A DNA stretch of 42,958 nucleotides, taken from assembly GCA_022844405.1 (NCBI GenBank), contig JALHLV010000034.1, positions 1 through 42,958 of the forward strand, given 5' to 3'. The notes below the pieces were generated by a model that saw only the letters and a program-made list of their open reading frames with translations, was not told the DNA's origin and made no database searches. The position numbers and the translations under genes are program-made. Of the stretch, positions 8,617 to 17,952 are shown piece by piece (positions within the stretch are counted from its first letter, which is position 1; each line of letters opens with the position of its first letter). The stretch comes from Sphingomonadales bacterium (GTDB taxonomy: Bacteria; Pseudomonadota; Alphaproteobacteria; SMXS01).

Positions 8617-9879
8617 ATGGCGCGGACCTACGTCATCGGCGCGGGCCTTGCCGGCCTGAGTGCTGCCCTCGCCCTGTCGCGCGGCGGCCGGGCGGTGAGC
8701 CTGATCGAAGCGACAAAGCGCGCGGGCGGGCGCTGCCGGTCGTTCCACGATCCGGCGCTCGACTGCGTCATCGACAACGGCAATCACCTGGTGATGAGCG
8801 GCAACAAGGCCGCCATGAGGTTCCTCGACGAAGTCGGCACCCGCCACCGCATGGTCGGGCCCAAAGGCGCCGCCTTCCCCTTCGTCGACGTGGCGAGCGG
8901 CGAGCGCTGGACCGTGCGGCCCAACTGGGGGCCGATCCCGTTCTGGGTGTTCGCCCCGTGGCGGCGCGTGCCCCGCTCGTCGTTCCTGTCGTTCCTGCCG
9001 GCGCTGAAGCTGCTGACGGCGGGAGCGCGCCAGACGGTAGCCGACGTCATGCCGGCGAAAGGCGCGCTCTACCGGGGCCTGTGGGAGCCGCTGGTCGTCG
9101 CGGCGATCAACGCCAAGCCGGATCAGGCCGCCGCGGTGCTGATGAGGCCCGTACTGCTGGAGACGTTCGCGCGCGGCTCGGCCGCCTGCCGGCCGCTGAT
9201 CGCCAAGGTCAGCCTGGCGGAATCCTTCATCGATCCCGCCGTCGACATCCTGGAGTCGCGCGGCGTCGACATCCGCTTCGGCGAACGGGTGCAGGCGCTG
9301 GCGACGGACAACGGCGCCGTCAGCGGCTTCACCATCGGCGACGAACCGGTCGTGCTGGAAGACGGCGACACCGTCATCCTGGCCGTGCCGCCATGGGACG
9401 CGGCCGCGCTGCTGCCCGACCTGGAAGTGCCGGCGGCGGGCGAGCCCATCGTCAACGTCCATTTCCGGCTGCCCCGGCCGCCCAGGGGCGACGGTTCGGT
9501 GACGCTGATGGGGGTGGTCGGCGGCTTCGCCCACTGGATCTTCGTGCGCGGCGACATCGTGTCGATCACCATCAGCGCCGCCCGCGACGAGGCCCAGCTC
9601 GACGCCGACGAGATCGCCGCCCGATGCTGGACGGACGTGCAGGTGGCGCTGGGCATCGACGGACCGGTGCCGCCATTCCGCGTGGTCAAGGAAAGGCGCG
9701 CCACCTTCGCCCAGGATCCGGCGACCGTCGCCAGGCGGCCAGAACCGGCGACGAGCCTGTCCAACCTTTTCCTCGCAGGCGACTGGACGAACACCGGCCT
9801 GCCTGCCACCATCGAGGGGGCGATCCGGTCCGGCACCAAGGCCGCCGGGCTGGCATCGAAGCCCCAGAAAGGACGCTAG
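8617..9879 (+). CDS. hpnE: Hydroxysqualene dehydroxylase HpnE
   Basis: A 420-residue FAD-dependent amine-oxidase/desaturase-like enzyme. It carries the Rossmann motif VIGAGLAGLSAA at its N-terminus and the C-terminal FAD motif FLAGDWTNTGLPATIEGAI. HpnE reduces hydroxysqualene to squalene, the last step of the HpnCDE route. No signal peptide is present; peripheral membrane binding is likely since the substrate is a C30 hydrocarbon alcohol. It follows hpnD by four bases and precedes hpnG by two, so all three are co-transcribed. Confidence 0.93.
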   Translation: MARTYVIGAGLAGLSAALALSRGGRAVSLIEATKRAGGRCRSFHDPALDCVIDNGNHLVMSGNKAAMRFLDEVGTRHRMVGPKGAAFPFVDVASGERWTVRPNWGPIPFWVFAPWRRVPRSSFLSFLPALKLLTAGARQTVADVMPAKGALYRGLWEPLVVAAINAKPDQAAAVLMRPVLLETFARGSAACRPLIAKVSLAESFIDPAVDILESRGVDIRFGERVQALATDNGAVSGFTIGDEPVVLEDGDTVILAVPPWDAAALLPDLEVPAAGEPIVNVHFRLPRPPRGDGSVTLMGVVGGFAHWIFVRGDIVSITISAARDEAQLDADEIAARCWTDVQVALGIDGPVPPFRVVKERRATFAQDPATVARRPEPATSLSNLFLAGDWTNTGLPATIEGAIRSGTKAAGLASKPQKGR

Positions 9880-9881
9880 GC

Positions 9882-10580
9882 ATGACCCGGCTCGGCATCG
9901 TCACCGGCATGCAGTTCGAGGCCGATATCCTCATGGCCGAACTGGCCAAGGCCGGCGCGCCCGACTCCATCGCCGTCGCCTGCGCAGGCCCGAGCTACAG
10001 GGCCGCCAAACGCACCGCCGCCAGGCTGGTCGACGACGGCAGCGAGGCGCTCATCAGCTTCGGTATCGCCGGGGCACTGATCGAAAGCGTCAAATCGGGG
10101 ACGCTGCTGATCGCCGGACAGGTGATCAACTGGAACGACACCGTCGAAACCGACCCAACCTGGATGGCGCGGATGCGGCTGGGGCTGGGGCAGCCGCGGT
10201 TCCCGACCGAAACCGGCAACCTGGCGCATAGCGACCCGCCGGCGGTGTCGCCCGCCGACAAGCGGGCACTGCACGTCAAGACCAAGGCACTGGGCGTCGA
10301 CATGGAGAGCTTCGGCGTGGGCGAAATCGCGCGCGACCGTGGCGTGCCGTTCCTGACCCTGCGCGTGGTGGCCGACGGCGCGACCCGCATCCTGCCGACG
10401 GCGGCGCTGGACGCCACGAACGCGGACGGCAGCGTCAGCACCGCACGGGCGCTGACCACCCTCGCGCTCCGACCTTGGGAGCTGGGGGATATGGTCCGGC
10501 TGGGCATTCAGACCGGCGCGGCGCGCAGAACCTTACGCAACCTTGCTCTTCTCGGGGTTCCGCGGCTTTTCTTCATGTAG
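9882..10580 (+). CDS. hpnG: Hopanoid-associated phosphorylase HpnG
   Basis: A 232-residue nucleoside-phosphorylase-fold protein. The motif SFGIAGAL (59-66) and the purine/ribose-site stretch DMES (140-143) are typical. HpnG removes adenine from adenosylhopane to give ribosylhopane, acting after HpnH. ATG 9882 lies two bases after the hpnE stop. The 3' end runs 48 bases into the convergent hpnH gene, so the last 15 residues are antisense to the hpnH C-terminus. The open frame starting at 8958 is a shadow of hpnE and is not used. Confidence 0.9.
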   Translation: MTRLGIVTGMQFEADILMAELAKAGAPDSIAVACAGPSYRAAKRTAARLVDDGSEALISFGIAGALIESVKSGTLLIAGQVINWNDTVETDPTWMARMRLGLGQPRFPTETGNLAHSDPPAVSPADKRALHVKTKALGVDMESFGVGEIARDRGVPFLTLRVVADGATRILPTAALDATNADGSVSTARALTTLALRPWELGDMVRLGIQTGAARRTLRNLALLGVPRLFFM

Positions 10581-11684
10581 GTCGTGCATGAAGTTGGTGA
10601 CCTGCTTCTCGAACACGTAGGTCGCCGGGCGCTGGTTGTGCAGCGGAATGTCCGGCGCCATCGGCGCTTCGGTCGAGACGCCCTTCATGAACACCTTCAG
10701 CGCCTTGAGCGGGTTCGACACCGTGTCGGTGACGGCCGTCGGCTCGTAACCGCAATGGACCATGCAATTGGCGCACTTTTCGTACTTGCCGGTGCCGTAG
10801 CTGTCCCAGTCGGTGGTTTCCATCAACTCCTTGAAGGTCGAGGTATAGCCCTCGCCCACCAGGTAGCACGGCTTTTGCCAACCGAACACGTTGCGCGCCG
10901 GGCTGCCCCAGGGCGTGCATTCATAGGTCTGGTTGCCGGCGAGGAAATCCAGGTACAGGGTCGACTGGTTGAACACCCACTTGCTGCCGCGCTTGTCGCC
11001 GAGGCGGAAGACGTTGCGGAATAGGTCCTTGGTGTCACGGCGCGACAGGAAATGATCCTGCATGGGCGCCCGCTCATAGGCATAACCCGGCGAGACGGTG
11101 ACGCCCTCGACGCCCAGCGTCTTCACATAGTCGAAGAAGTCGGCGACGCGCTCGGGCTCGGCGTTGTTGAACAGGGTGCAGTTGACGGTGACGCGGAAGC
11201 CGCGCTTCACCGCTTCCTGGATCGCCTCGACGGCGCGCTCGAACACGCCTTCCTGCGACACCGACTTGTCGTGCTCTTCCTTCAGGCCGTCCAGGTGGAC
11301 CGAGAAGGTCAGGTAGGGCGACGGCGTGAACAGGTCCATCTTCTTCTTGAGCAGCAGCGCGTTGGTGCACAGATAGACGAACTTCTTGCGGGCGATGATG
11401 CCCTCGACGATCTTGTCGATCTCCTTGTGCAGCAGCGGCTCGCCACCCGGGATCGACACCATGGGCGCGCCGCATTCGTCGACCGCCTGCAGGCATTCCT
11501 CGAGCGACAGGCGCTTGTTGAGAATCGCGTCGGGATAATCGATCTTGCCGCAGCCGGAGCACGCCAGGTTGCAGCGGAACAACGGCTCGAGCATCAGCAC
11601 CAGCGGATAGCGCTTATTGCCCTTGAGCTTCTGCTTCACGATGTAGCTGGCGACGCGCACTTGCTGGATCAGAGGGACAGCCAA
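10533..11684 (-). CDS. hpnH: Adenosyl-hopene transferase HpnH (radical SAM)
   Basis: A 383-residue radical SAM enzyme that adds the 5'-deoxyadenosyl group to diploptene, giving adenosylhopane, the first step of C35 side-chain synthesis. The [4Fe-4S] ligands are CNLACSGC at 38-45 (Cys38, Cys42, Cys45), with the SAM-binding GGEP at 80-83 and a C-terminal Cys cluster (CANCMVHCGYEPT) for a SPASM-like or extra metal site. Translation starts at a TTG, seven bases after AAAGGAT. It lies 36 bases downstream of ispH, so the two form one transcript. It overlaps hpnG tail-to-tail. Confidence 0.95.
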   Translation of the reverse strand: MAVPLIQQVRVASYIVKQKLKGNKRYPLVLMLEPLFRCNLACSGCGKIDYPDAILNKRLSLEECLQAVDECGAPMVSIPGGEPLLHKEIDKIVEGIIARKKFVYLCTNALLLKKKMDLFTPSPYLTFSVHLDGLKEEHDKSVSQEGVFERAVEAIQEAVKRGFRVTVNCTLFNNAEPERVADFFDYVKTLGVEGVTVSPGYAYERAPMQDHFLSRRDTKDLFRNVFRLGDKRGSKWVFNQSTLYLDFLAGNQTYECTPWGSPARNVFGWQKPCYLVGEGYTSTFKELMETTDWDSYGTGKYEKCANCMVHCGYEPTAVTDTVSNPLKALKVFMKGVSTEAPMAPDIPLHNQRPATYVFEKQVTNFMHDLHEEKPRNPEKSKVA

Positions 11685-11720
11685 GGCTTTATCCTTTCAA
11701 AAAGATTCGCTCCGGCCATC

Positions 11721-12662
11721 TCACGCGGCCGGCCGCTGTACGTTGCGGACCTGGGACGGCAGCTTGAACTGCACGTTCTCGATCAGTCCTTCGAGCATCT
11801 CCACGCCTTCCGCCCCCAGTTCGCGAAGGCGCGCGATCAGTTCCCGGACCAGTTCCTCCGGCGCCGACGCGCCGGCGGTGATGCCGATGACCGACTTGCC
11901 GTCCAGCCACGCCGGATCGAGGCAGGTCGCGTCGTCGATGAGGTAGGACGGAATGGTCATCTCCGCGCCGATCTCGCGCAGCCGGTTGGAATTGGAACTG
12001 TTCTGCGCGCCGACGACCAGCAGCACGTCGCAGCGCTCGACAAGGTGGCGCACGGCTTCCTGGCGGTTCTGCGTGGCGTAACAGATGTCGCGCACGTCTG
12101 GACCCTTGATGCTCGGGTAGCGCTGCTTGAGAGCGGCGATGATGTCGCGCGTGTCGTCGACCGACAGCGTCGTCTGCGTCACGTAGGCCAGTTTGCTCGG
12201 GTTGGCGATTTCGAGCTGGCCAACCTCGACCACGCTGCCCACCAGATGCGCCGGCCCATCGATCTGCCCGAGAGTGCCGATGACCTCGGGGTGGCCGTGA
12301 TGACCGATCAGGATGATCTCGTGGCCGTTGCGGGAATAGCGCTGGCCTTCCATGTGCACCTTGGCCACCAGCGGACAGGTGGCGTCGATCACCTCGAGGC
12401 CACGGTCGTCGGCGTCCTTTTGAACCACCTTGGCGACCCCGTGGGCGGAGAAGATGGTGATGGCGCCGGCCGGCACCTCGTCCAGCTCGTCGACGAAGAC
12501 GGCGCCCTTGGCGCGTAGATCCTCGACCACCCGCTTGTTGTGGACGATCTCGTGGCGGACGTAGACGGGCGGGCCATACTTGATCAGGGCCCGTTCGACG
12601 ATGTCGATCGCGCGCTCCACACCGGCACAGAAGCCGCGGGGTTGCGCCAGAAGTATCTTCAT
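11721..12662 (-). CDS. ispH: 4-hydroxy-3-methylbut-2-enyl diphosphate reductase IspH
   Basis: A 313-residue [4Fe-4S] enzyme that makes IPP and DMAPP in the last MEP step. The three cluster ligands are Cys12 (RGFCAGV), Cys96 (DATCPLV) and Cys194 ([10 protein letters not shown]). Substrate histidines lie at His41, His74 and His124. Start 12662 gives the canonical [15 protein letters not shown] opening with GGGAGAAG upstream; the in-frame ATG at 12767 adds 35 non-family residues and would overlap the candidate promoter. Placement with hpnH links precursor supply to hopanoid output. Confidence 0.96.
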   Translation of the reverse strand: MKILLAQPRGFCAGVERAIDIVERALIKYGPPVYVRHEIVHNKRVVEDLRAKGAVFVDELDEVPAGAITIFSAHGVAKVVQKDADDRGLEVIDATCPLVAKVHMEGQRYSRNGHEIILIGHHGHPEVIGTLGQIDGPAHLVGSVVEVGQLEIANPSKLAYVTQTTLSVDDTRDIIAALKQRYPSIKGPDVRDICYATQNRQEAVRHLVERCDVLLVVGAQNSSNSNRLREIGAEMTIPSYLIDDATCLDPAWLDGKSVIGITAGASAPEELVRELIARLRELGAEGVEMLEGLIENVQFKLPSQVRNVQRPAA

Positions 12663-12738
12663 GCGTCCGCTTCTCCCGGGACGTTTCCTGTCAGGCCCGC
12701 CGTTTCCAAAGCCGGCTTGGCCGTTTCGCGTGCCGTAT

Positions 12739-12767
12739 ATAGTAGATTTCATGCTGTTGCGCTGCAA
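12739..12767 (-). promoter_or_regulatory. Candidate sigma-70-type promoter for ispH-hpnH
   Basis: On the minus strand TTGCAG (12767-12762) is followed after 17 bases by TACTAT (12744-12739), about 77 bases before the ispH start. Spacing is ideal and the hexamers match the housekeeping consensus only moderately. The segment is more AT-rich than its surroundings. Confidence 0.4.
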
Positions 12768-12795
12768 CCAATACGCGGGGCCAACCCGAATATCG

Positions 12796-13008
12796 TCACT
12801 TCCCCGCCCCGCGCCGCACCGCCTGCAGGATACCGATCGCGGTCATGGCGATGCCCGGCCAGAAGGTGAAACCCGCCAGGATGCCCGGTCCGATCGGATT
12901 GGGGTTGGGGTCGCTGGTCAGTCCCACCGCGGCGGCGATCATGATCGCGACAAGCGGCCCGGTGCCGAGCACCAGCACGGCGACGCCGATCCAGAACAGC
13001 TTGGGCAT
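12796..13008 (-). CDS. Small two-helix membrane protein, unknown
   Basis: A 70-residue protein with two hydrophobic segments, about residues 3-30 ([20 protein letters not shown]) and 42-64, joined by an Asn/Pro-rich turn ([10 protein letters not shown]). A basic C-terminus (RRGAGK) suggests both ends face the cytoplasm. ATG 13008 has GGGAGG just upstream; the in-frame ATG at 13083 is less likely. I do not recognise the family. It lies upstream of ispH on the same strand, 133 bases away, but the candidate ispH promoter between them argues against a shared role. Confidence 0.6.
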   Translation of the reverse strand: MPKLFWIGVAVLVLGTGPLVAIMIAAAVGLTSDPNPNPIGPGILAGFTFWPGIAMTAIGILQAVRRGAGK

Positions 13009-13121
13009 GCGGCCTCCCTTTCGCCCGTGGCCAAAGCCTACCAAAGGATGGCGCCGCTGGACAGCCGCCTGGAGTCCTGCCACCGTTCTCGGCGCATGCG
13101 GGGAAACGGGAGACCTGAGCC

Positions 13122-14525
13122 ATGATGACGGGCGAGCAGTACAAGGCGTCGCTGTACGACGGACGCGCGACCTATTTCGAGGGCGAGCGGATCGAGGACG
13201 TCGTGAACCACCCGATCCTGGGCAAGACCGTCGCCGATACGGCCGCGTCCTACGACCGGTTCTACAAGCCCGGGAAGGACGCGATCAGCGACTACATGAC
13301 CGTGCCGGGATCGGTCGCCGAGTTACGCGCCAAGGTGGAGATGCATCATGAGGTCGACCTGCTCACGCACGTCACCTACGCCTCGATCATGACTCTGCTG
13401 ACCGCCGCCGACCGCATCGGCGACATCCGGCCGCAGGGGGCCGAGGCGATCCACCGCTACGTGAAATACGTGCAGGAAAACGACCTGCGCATCACCGAGT
13501 GCATCACCGACGCCAAGGGCGACCGCAGCCGCAAGCCGGGGCAGCAGGACGACTCCGACGCCTATGTGCATGTGGTGGCGCGCAAGCCCGGCGGCGTGGT
13601 GATCCGCGGCGCCAAGCTGCACATCTCCTGCGCCTCGATGGGCCACGAGCTGATGGTGATCCCGACGAAATCCATGCATGAGGGCGAGGAGGAATACGCC
13701 ATCGCCTGCGCCGTGCCGGTCAACGCGCCGGGCGTGAAGATCGTCAACACCACCTATGCGCCGCGCCACGGCGACCCGCGCGACTTTCCGATCTCCAGCA
13801 ACCGGGTGGTGCCGGAAGGCTTCGTGATCTTCGACGACGTGTTCGTGCCCGACGACCGCATCTTCCTCGACGGCGAATGGCGCGCGGCGGCGGTGTTCGC
13901 CCATTCCCTCGGCCTCTGGGAACGCCTGGGCGGCCTTGCCTCGATGGCCGACGGCGCCGACCTGCTGGTCGGCTTCGCCCAGCTCATCGCCGAGGCGAAC
14001 GGTCTGGAAAAGGTCGGGCACATCAAGGAGAAGATCTCCGAGATGATCATCCACGCCACGCTGGTGCGCGCATCGCTGGAGGCGGCCATCGCCCACAGCG
14101 AGGTGACGGCCGACGGCGCCGCCTTCCCCAACGAGCTGTTCACCAACGCCGGCAAGTATCACGGCGCGGCCAATTACAGCCTGATGGTGCGCCACCTGCA
14201 CGACATCGCCGGCGGCTCGATCCTGACGGTGCCGTCCATGAGCGACCTGGACAACGCCGAAACCGGCCACCTGCTGCGCAAATATCTGGGCACCAAGCAG
14301 TCGGTGGACGGCGTCTACCGCGCCCGGCTGTTCCACGCCATCCGCGACCTCTCGGCCGACGCCTATGGCGGCTACCGCGCGGTGACCAACGTGCAGGCGG
14401 GCGGCGGCCTCTATGCCCAGCGCATCGTCACCCGCAACCATTACGACATGAAGCGGGCCAAGGCGCTGGCGCTCGAGATGGCCGGCATGGAGGCCGGCCA
14501 CGCCGACCTCAAGGCGGCGGAGTAG
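13122..14525 (+). CDS. 4-hydroxyphenylacetate 3-hydroxylase/4-hydroxybutyryl-CoA dehydratase family flavoenzyme
   Basis: A 467-residue protein of the HpaB/AbfD superfamily, which has an acyl-CoA-dehydrogenase-like fold and binds FAD or reduced flavin. Family signatures include the opening YKASLYDGRATYFEGERIED, the stretch ITDAKGDRS (128-136), and GAKLHISCASMGHELMVIPT near 163-182. Only three cysteines are present (127, 170, 196). The four-ligand cluster site of the [4Fe-4S] dehydratase AbfD appears absent, so an oxygenase or cluster-free role is more likely. Six bases separate it from the CoA ligase gene. The substrate is unknown. Confidence 0.8.
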   Translation: MMTGEQYKASLYDGRATYFEGERIEDVVNHPILGKTVADTAASYDRFYKPGKDAISDYMTVPGSVAELRAKVEMHHEVDLLTHVTYASIMTLLTAADRIGDIRPQGAEAIHRYVKYVQENDLRITECITDAKGDRSRKPGQQDDSDAYVHVVARKPGGVVIRGAKLHISCASMGHELMVIPTKSMHEGEEEYAIACAVPVNAPGVKIVNTTYAPRHGDPRDFPISSNRVVPEGFVIFDDVFVPDDRIFLDGEWRAAAVFAHSLGLWERLGGLASMADGADLLVGFAQLIAEANGLEKVGHIKEKISEMIIHATLVRASLEAAIAHSEVTADGAAFPNELFTNAGKYHGAANYSLMVRHLHDIAGGSILTVPSMSDLDNAETGHLLRKYLGTKQSVDGVYRARLFHAIRDLSADAYGGYRAVTNVQAGGGLYAQRIVTRNHYDMKRAKALALEMAGMEAGHADLKAAE

Positions 14526-14531
14526 CGCCGT

Positions 14532-16151
14532 ATGCTCGGTTTGATGCAGCAGCGGCCGCTGCTGATCTCGGCGCTGCTGGAGCACGCCGAGCTCAACCAT
14601 GGCGAGACCGAGATCGTCTCGTGCCCGATCGAGGGCGGCGAGCACCGCTATACCTACGCGGACTGCGCCAGGCGCACGAGAAAGCTCGCCAAAGCACTGA
14701 AAAGACTTGGCGTTGAAACCGGGGACAGGGTCGGCACGCTGGCCTGGAACACCTGGCGGCACTTCGAGCTGTTCTATGCCATCCCCGGTATCGCCGCAGT
14801 CTGCCACACCATCAACCCGCGACTGTTCGACGACCAGATCACCTATATCGCCAATCATGCCGGGGACCGCTTCCTGTTCGTGGACCTTACGTTCGTCGAA
14901 CTGGTGGAGCGGCTGATCGGCCGGATGCCGTCGGTGGAGGCGGTGATCATCCTGACCGACGCCGCCCACATGCCGCAGACCTCGCTGCCAGGCGTATTGT
15001 GCTACGAGGATCTGCTGGCCGCCGAGGACGACGACTTCGCCTGGCCCCAGTTCGACGAGAATACGGCCTCGTCGCTCTGCTACACCTCGGGCACCACCGG
15101 CGACCCCAAAGGCGTGCTCTATGCCCACCGGTCGACGATCATCCACACCTATGCGGCGTCGCTGCCCGACGTCCATGCGTTCAGCGCCTGGGACGTGATC
15201 CTGCCGGTGGCGCCCATGTTCCACGCCAATTCCTGGGGCATTCCCTATTGCGCGGCGGCGGTCGGCGCCAAGCTGGTGCTGCCCGGACGCGACGTCAGCG
15301 GCGCCACGATCCATGCGCTGATGCTGAAGGAAGGTGTGACCCATTCCGCTGCAGTTCCAACGATCTGGCTCGACTTCCTAAACCAGGTCGAGAACTCGAA
15401 AAAGGGCACCGGCAAGCTCAACCGGGTCTGCGTCGGCGGCACCGCCCCGCCCCGCAGCATGATCGAGCGGTTCCACCGGCTCGGCATCCAGGTGCGCCAG
15501 GGCTGGGGCATGACCGAGATGAGCCCGATGGGCACCTTCGCGACCCTGAAGCGCGACATGCTGGACTGGCCGGAGGAGAAGAAGCTCGACGTGCTGGTCA
15601 AGCAGGGCCGCGGCGCGTTCGGCGTGCAGATGCGCATCGTCGACGACGCGGGCGCCGTGCTGCCGCGCGACGGCAAGACCTTCGGCAATCTGCAGGTGCG
15701 CGGGCCATGGGTCACCTCGGGCTATTTCAGGCGCGACGACAGCCCGATCGACGCCGACGGCTGGTTCAACACCGGCGACGTGGCGACCATCGATCCACGC
15801 GGCTTCATGCAGATCACCGACCGGGCCAAGGATGTGATCAAGTCCGGCGGCGAATGGATCAGCTCCATCGAGCTGGAGAACGCCGCCATGGGCTTCCCCG
15901 GCGTGGCGGAAGCCGCGGTGATCGGCGCCCACCATCCGAAATGGGACGAACGGCCGCTGCTGGTGGTGGTGCCGAAGGGCGCACCGCCGGACAAGCGGGC
16001 GCTGATCGACTATCTGAGCGGCCACGTCGCCAAGTGGTGGCTGCCCGATGACGTGGTGTTCGTCGAGGAACTGCCGCACACCGCCACGGGCAAGGTACAG
16101 AAGACGGCGCTGCGCGAGCGGTTCCGGGACTACAAGCTGCCGACCATCTGA
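14532..16151 (+). CDS. Acyl-CoA ligase (AMP-forming, AlkK-like medium/long chain)
   Basis: A 539-residue adenylate-forming enzyme that activates a carboxylic acid with ATP and CoA in the cytosol. The ATP-binding signature [10 protein letters not shown] is at 185-194, [10 protein letters not shown] around 330 and the catalytic-lysine motif TATGKVQK near 523-530. The overall pattern fits the AlkK/DmdB-like fatty-acyl or organic-acid ligases. It sits between the HpaB-like and CurA-like genes, so the three probably act on one acid: activation, oxidation or dehydration, then double-bond reduction. That order is inference. Confidence 0.88.
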   Translation: MLGLMQQRPLLISALLEHAELNHGETEIVSCPIEGGEHRYTYADCARRTRKLAKALKRLGVETGDRVGTLAWNTWRHFELFYAIPGIAAVCHTINPRLFDDQITYIANHAGDRFLFVDLTFVELVERLIGRMPSVEAVIILTDAAHMPQTSLPGVLCYEDLLAAEDDDFAWPQFDENTASSLCYTSGTTGDPKGVLYAHRSTIIHTYAASLPDVHAFSAWDVILPVAPMFHANSWGIPYCAAAVGAKLVLPGRDVSGATIHALMLKEGVTHSAAVPTIWLDFLNQVENSKKGTGKLNRVCVGGTAPPRSMIERFHRLGIQVRQGWGMTEMSPMGTFATLKRDMLDWPEEKKLDVLVKQGRGAFGVQMRIVDDAGAVLPRDGKTFGNLQVRGPWVTSGYFRRDDSPIDADGWFNTGDVATIDPRGFMQITDRAKDVIKSGGEWISSIELENAAMGFPGVAEAAVIGAHHPKWDERPLLVVVPKGAPPDKRALIDYLSGHVAKWWLPDDVVFVEELPHTATGKVQKTALRERFRDYKLPTI

Positions 16152-16161
16152 GGGGACTGCC

Positions 16162-17157
16162 ATGACCAACCGCCAGTTCATGCTCGCGCGCATCCCGAGC
16201 GGCCCGCTCACGCCGGACTGCTTTCAACTGCGCAGCGGCGATATCCCCAAGCCCGGCGATGGCGAGGTGCTGCTCAAGGCGCGCTATATCTCGCTCGATG
16301 CCGCCAACCGGGCGTGGATGCAGGGCGCCACCTACCGCGCCGCCATCGAGGAAGGCACGGTGATGGCCGGCGGCGCACTCGCCGAGGTGGTCGAGTCCCG
16401 GCATCCGGACTTCAAGCCGGGCGACCTGGCGTCGGGTGATTGCGGCTGGCAGGAATATGCCGTAAGGCCCGGAAAGAATTTGATGAAGCAGCCGCGCATG
16501 GAGCCGTTGCCGCACCTGCTGAGCGTCTACGGCATCACCGGCCTGACCGCCTATTTCGGCTTGCTCGACGTTGGCCAACCCAAGCCGGGCGAAACGGTGG
16601 TGGTGTCGGCGGCGGCGGGCGCGGTGGGCAACATCGTCGGCCAGATTGCCAAGATCGTGGGCTGCCGGGTCGTCGGCATCGCCGGCTCGGACGAGAAGTG
16701 CCGCTGGCTGACCGACGAACTCGGCTTCGATGCCGCCGTGAACTACAAGGCGGGCCCAGTCTACAAGAGCCTGAAGGCCGCCTGCCCCGACGGCATCGAC
16801 GTCTATTTCGACAATGTGGGCGGCGACGTCTTCGAGGCGGTGCTGTTCCAGATGAACCTGATGGGCCGCATCGCCTGCTGTGGCGCGGTTTCCGCCTATG
16901 ACGGCACACCGCCCGCCCATGGCCCACGCGGCGTGCCCGGCATGTTCGTGGTGAAGCGCCTGACCGTGCGCGGGTTCATCGTCTCGGACTTCTTCGCCAA
17001 GCGGGACGAAGCGCTGGCCCAGCTTCAGGCGTGGGTGGCCGACGGCAGGCTCAAGGTATTCGAGGACATCGTCTCCGGCTTCGAGAACCTGCCGGAGGCG
17101 CTGATCGGCCTGCTGCATGGCGAGAACCGGGGCAAGCGGATGGTGAAAATCGCCTGA
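16162..17157 (+). CDS. CurA-like NADP-dependent alkenal/one reductase (MDR family)
   Basis: A 331-residue medium-chain reductase without the structural zinc-site cysteines. The N-terminal groES-like domain is followed by a Rossmann domain with AAGAVG at 151-156 and a glycine-rich second half (YFDNVGGDVFEAV). It resembles CurA and the prostaglandin/alkenal reductases, which reduce the 2-alkenal or enone double bond with NADPH. ATG 16162 follows the ligase stop by 10 bases with GAGGGG between; the open frame from 16048 is a shadow of the ligase. It is likely the last gene of the three-gene operon. Confidence 0.88.
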   Translation: MTNRQFMLARIPSGPLTPDCFQLRSGDIPKPGDGEVLLKARYISLDAANRAWMQGATYRAAIEEGTVMAGGALAEVVESRHPDFKPGDLASGDCGWQEYAVRPGKNLMKQPRMEPLPHLLSVYGITGLTAYFGLLDVGQPKPGETVVVSAAAGAVGNIVGQIAKIVGCRVVGIAGSDEKCRWLTDELGFDAAVNYKAGPVYKSLKAACPDGIDVYFDNVGGDVFEAVLFQMNLMGRIACCGAVSAYDGTPPAHGPRGVPGMFVVKRLTVRGFIVSDFFAKRDEALAQLQAWVADGRLKVFEDIVSGFENLPEALIGLLHGENRGKRMVKIA

Positions 17158-17232
17158 CGGCCGGTTGAACACCGGGATTGCCATCCCCAATTGTGTCCTG
17201 AGGGAAAACTTCCGGTAACACGAGGACACCAC

Positions 17233-17952
17233 ATGGACCCGACCAAGCTGCTCGACCAATTCCTCGGCGGTGACGCCAAGGCCACTCTCGGCCAGGCCGG
17301 CGGCTTCGCCAGGGAAAAGATGGGAAACATGGGCGGCATGGGTGGTCTGGCCGGAGGCGCGGCCGCCGGCGGCCTGGTGGCGCTGCTGCTCGGCAGCAAG
17401 AAGGTCCGCAAGATGGCGGGCGGCGTGGTCGGCTATGGCGGCGCGGCGGCGCTGGGCGCGCTGGCGCTCAAGGCCTACCAGAACTGGCAGGACGGCAAGA
17501 CCGTCGCCAGCGCGCCGCGTCCGACCCCGGCGGAAATCCAGCATATGCCGCCGCTCGCCCTGCCCACCGCGACGCCGGGCGCGGACGGCCAGCCGTTCGA
17601 GTTGTCGCTGGTCCGGGCCATGATCGGCGCGGCCAAGGCCGACGGCCACGTGGACGCCGAGGAGCAGAAGCTGCTGTTCGAGCAGGTGGAACGGCTTGGC
17701 CTCGACGCCGAGGCCAAGGCATTCGTGTTCGACGCCCTGTCCGGGCCGAGCGACCTGGCGGGGATCGCCACCGCGGCAACGACGCCGGAGCAGGCCAGCG
17801 AGCTTTACCTGGTGTCACGCCTCGCCATCGATCCGGACCATCCGGCCGAGCGCGCCTATCTGGAAGCGCTGGGCCATCGGCTGAAGCTGCCCGCCGACCT
17901 GATCGCCCATCTCGAGCGGCAGGCCGAAGGCGCCCTGCAGGCCGCTACCTGA
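17233..17952 (+). CDS. DUF533 protein with TerB-like domain
   Basis: A 239-residue protein of the DUF533 (YebE-like) family. A Gly/Met-rich N-terminus leads into two short hydrophobic stretches (about 38-54 and 60-78), consistent with membrane association. The C-terminal half is an all-helical TerB-like domain with the acidic motif IGAAKADGHVDAEEQKLLFE. Function is unsettled; relatives belong to envelope-stress regulons in enterobacteria. Start 17233 follows GAGGACACCAC. It begins 75 bases after the reductase gene and probably has its own promoter. Confidence 0.8.
   Translation: MDPTKLLDQFLGGDAKATLGQAGGFAREKMGNMGGMGGLAGGAAAGGLVALLLGSKKVRKMAGGVVGYGGAAALGALALKAYQNWQDGKTVASAPRPTPAEIQHMPPLALPTATPGADGQPFELSLVRAMIGAAKADGHVDAEEQKLLFEQVERLGLDAEAKAFVFDALSGPSDLAGIATAATTPEQASELYLVSRLAIDPDHPAERAYLEALGHRLKLPADLIAHLERQAEGALQAAT

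Noticed and set aside
13323-15344. A 673-residue minus-strand open frame opposite the HpaB-like and ligase genes
   Set aside because: Antisense shadow with His/Gly/Val-rich low-complexity composition and no ribosome site, spanning two clear genes.
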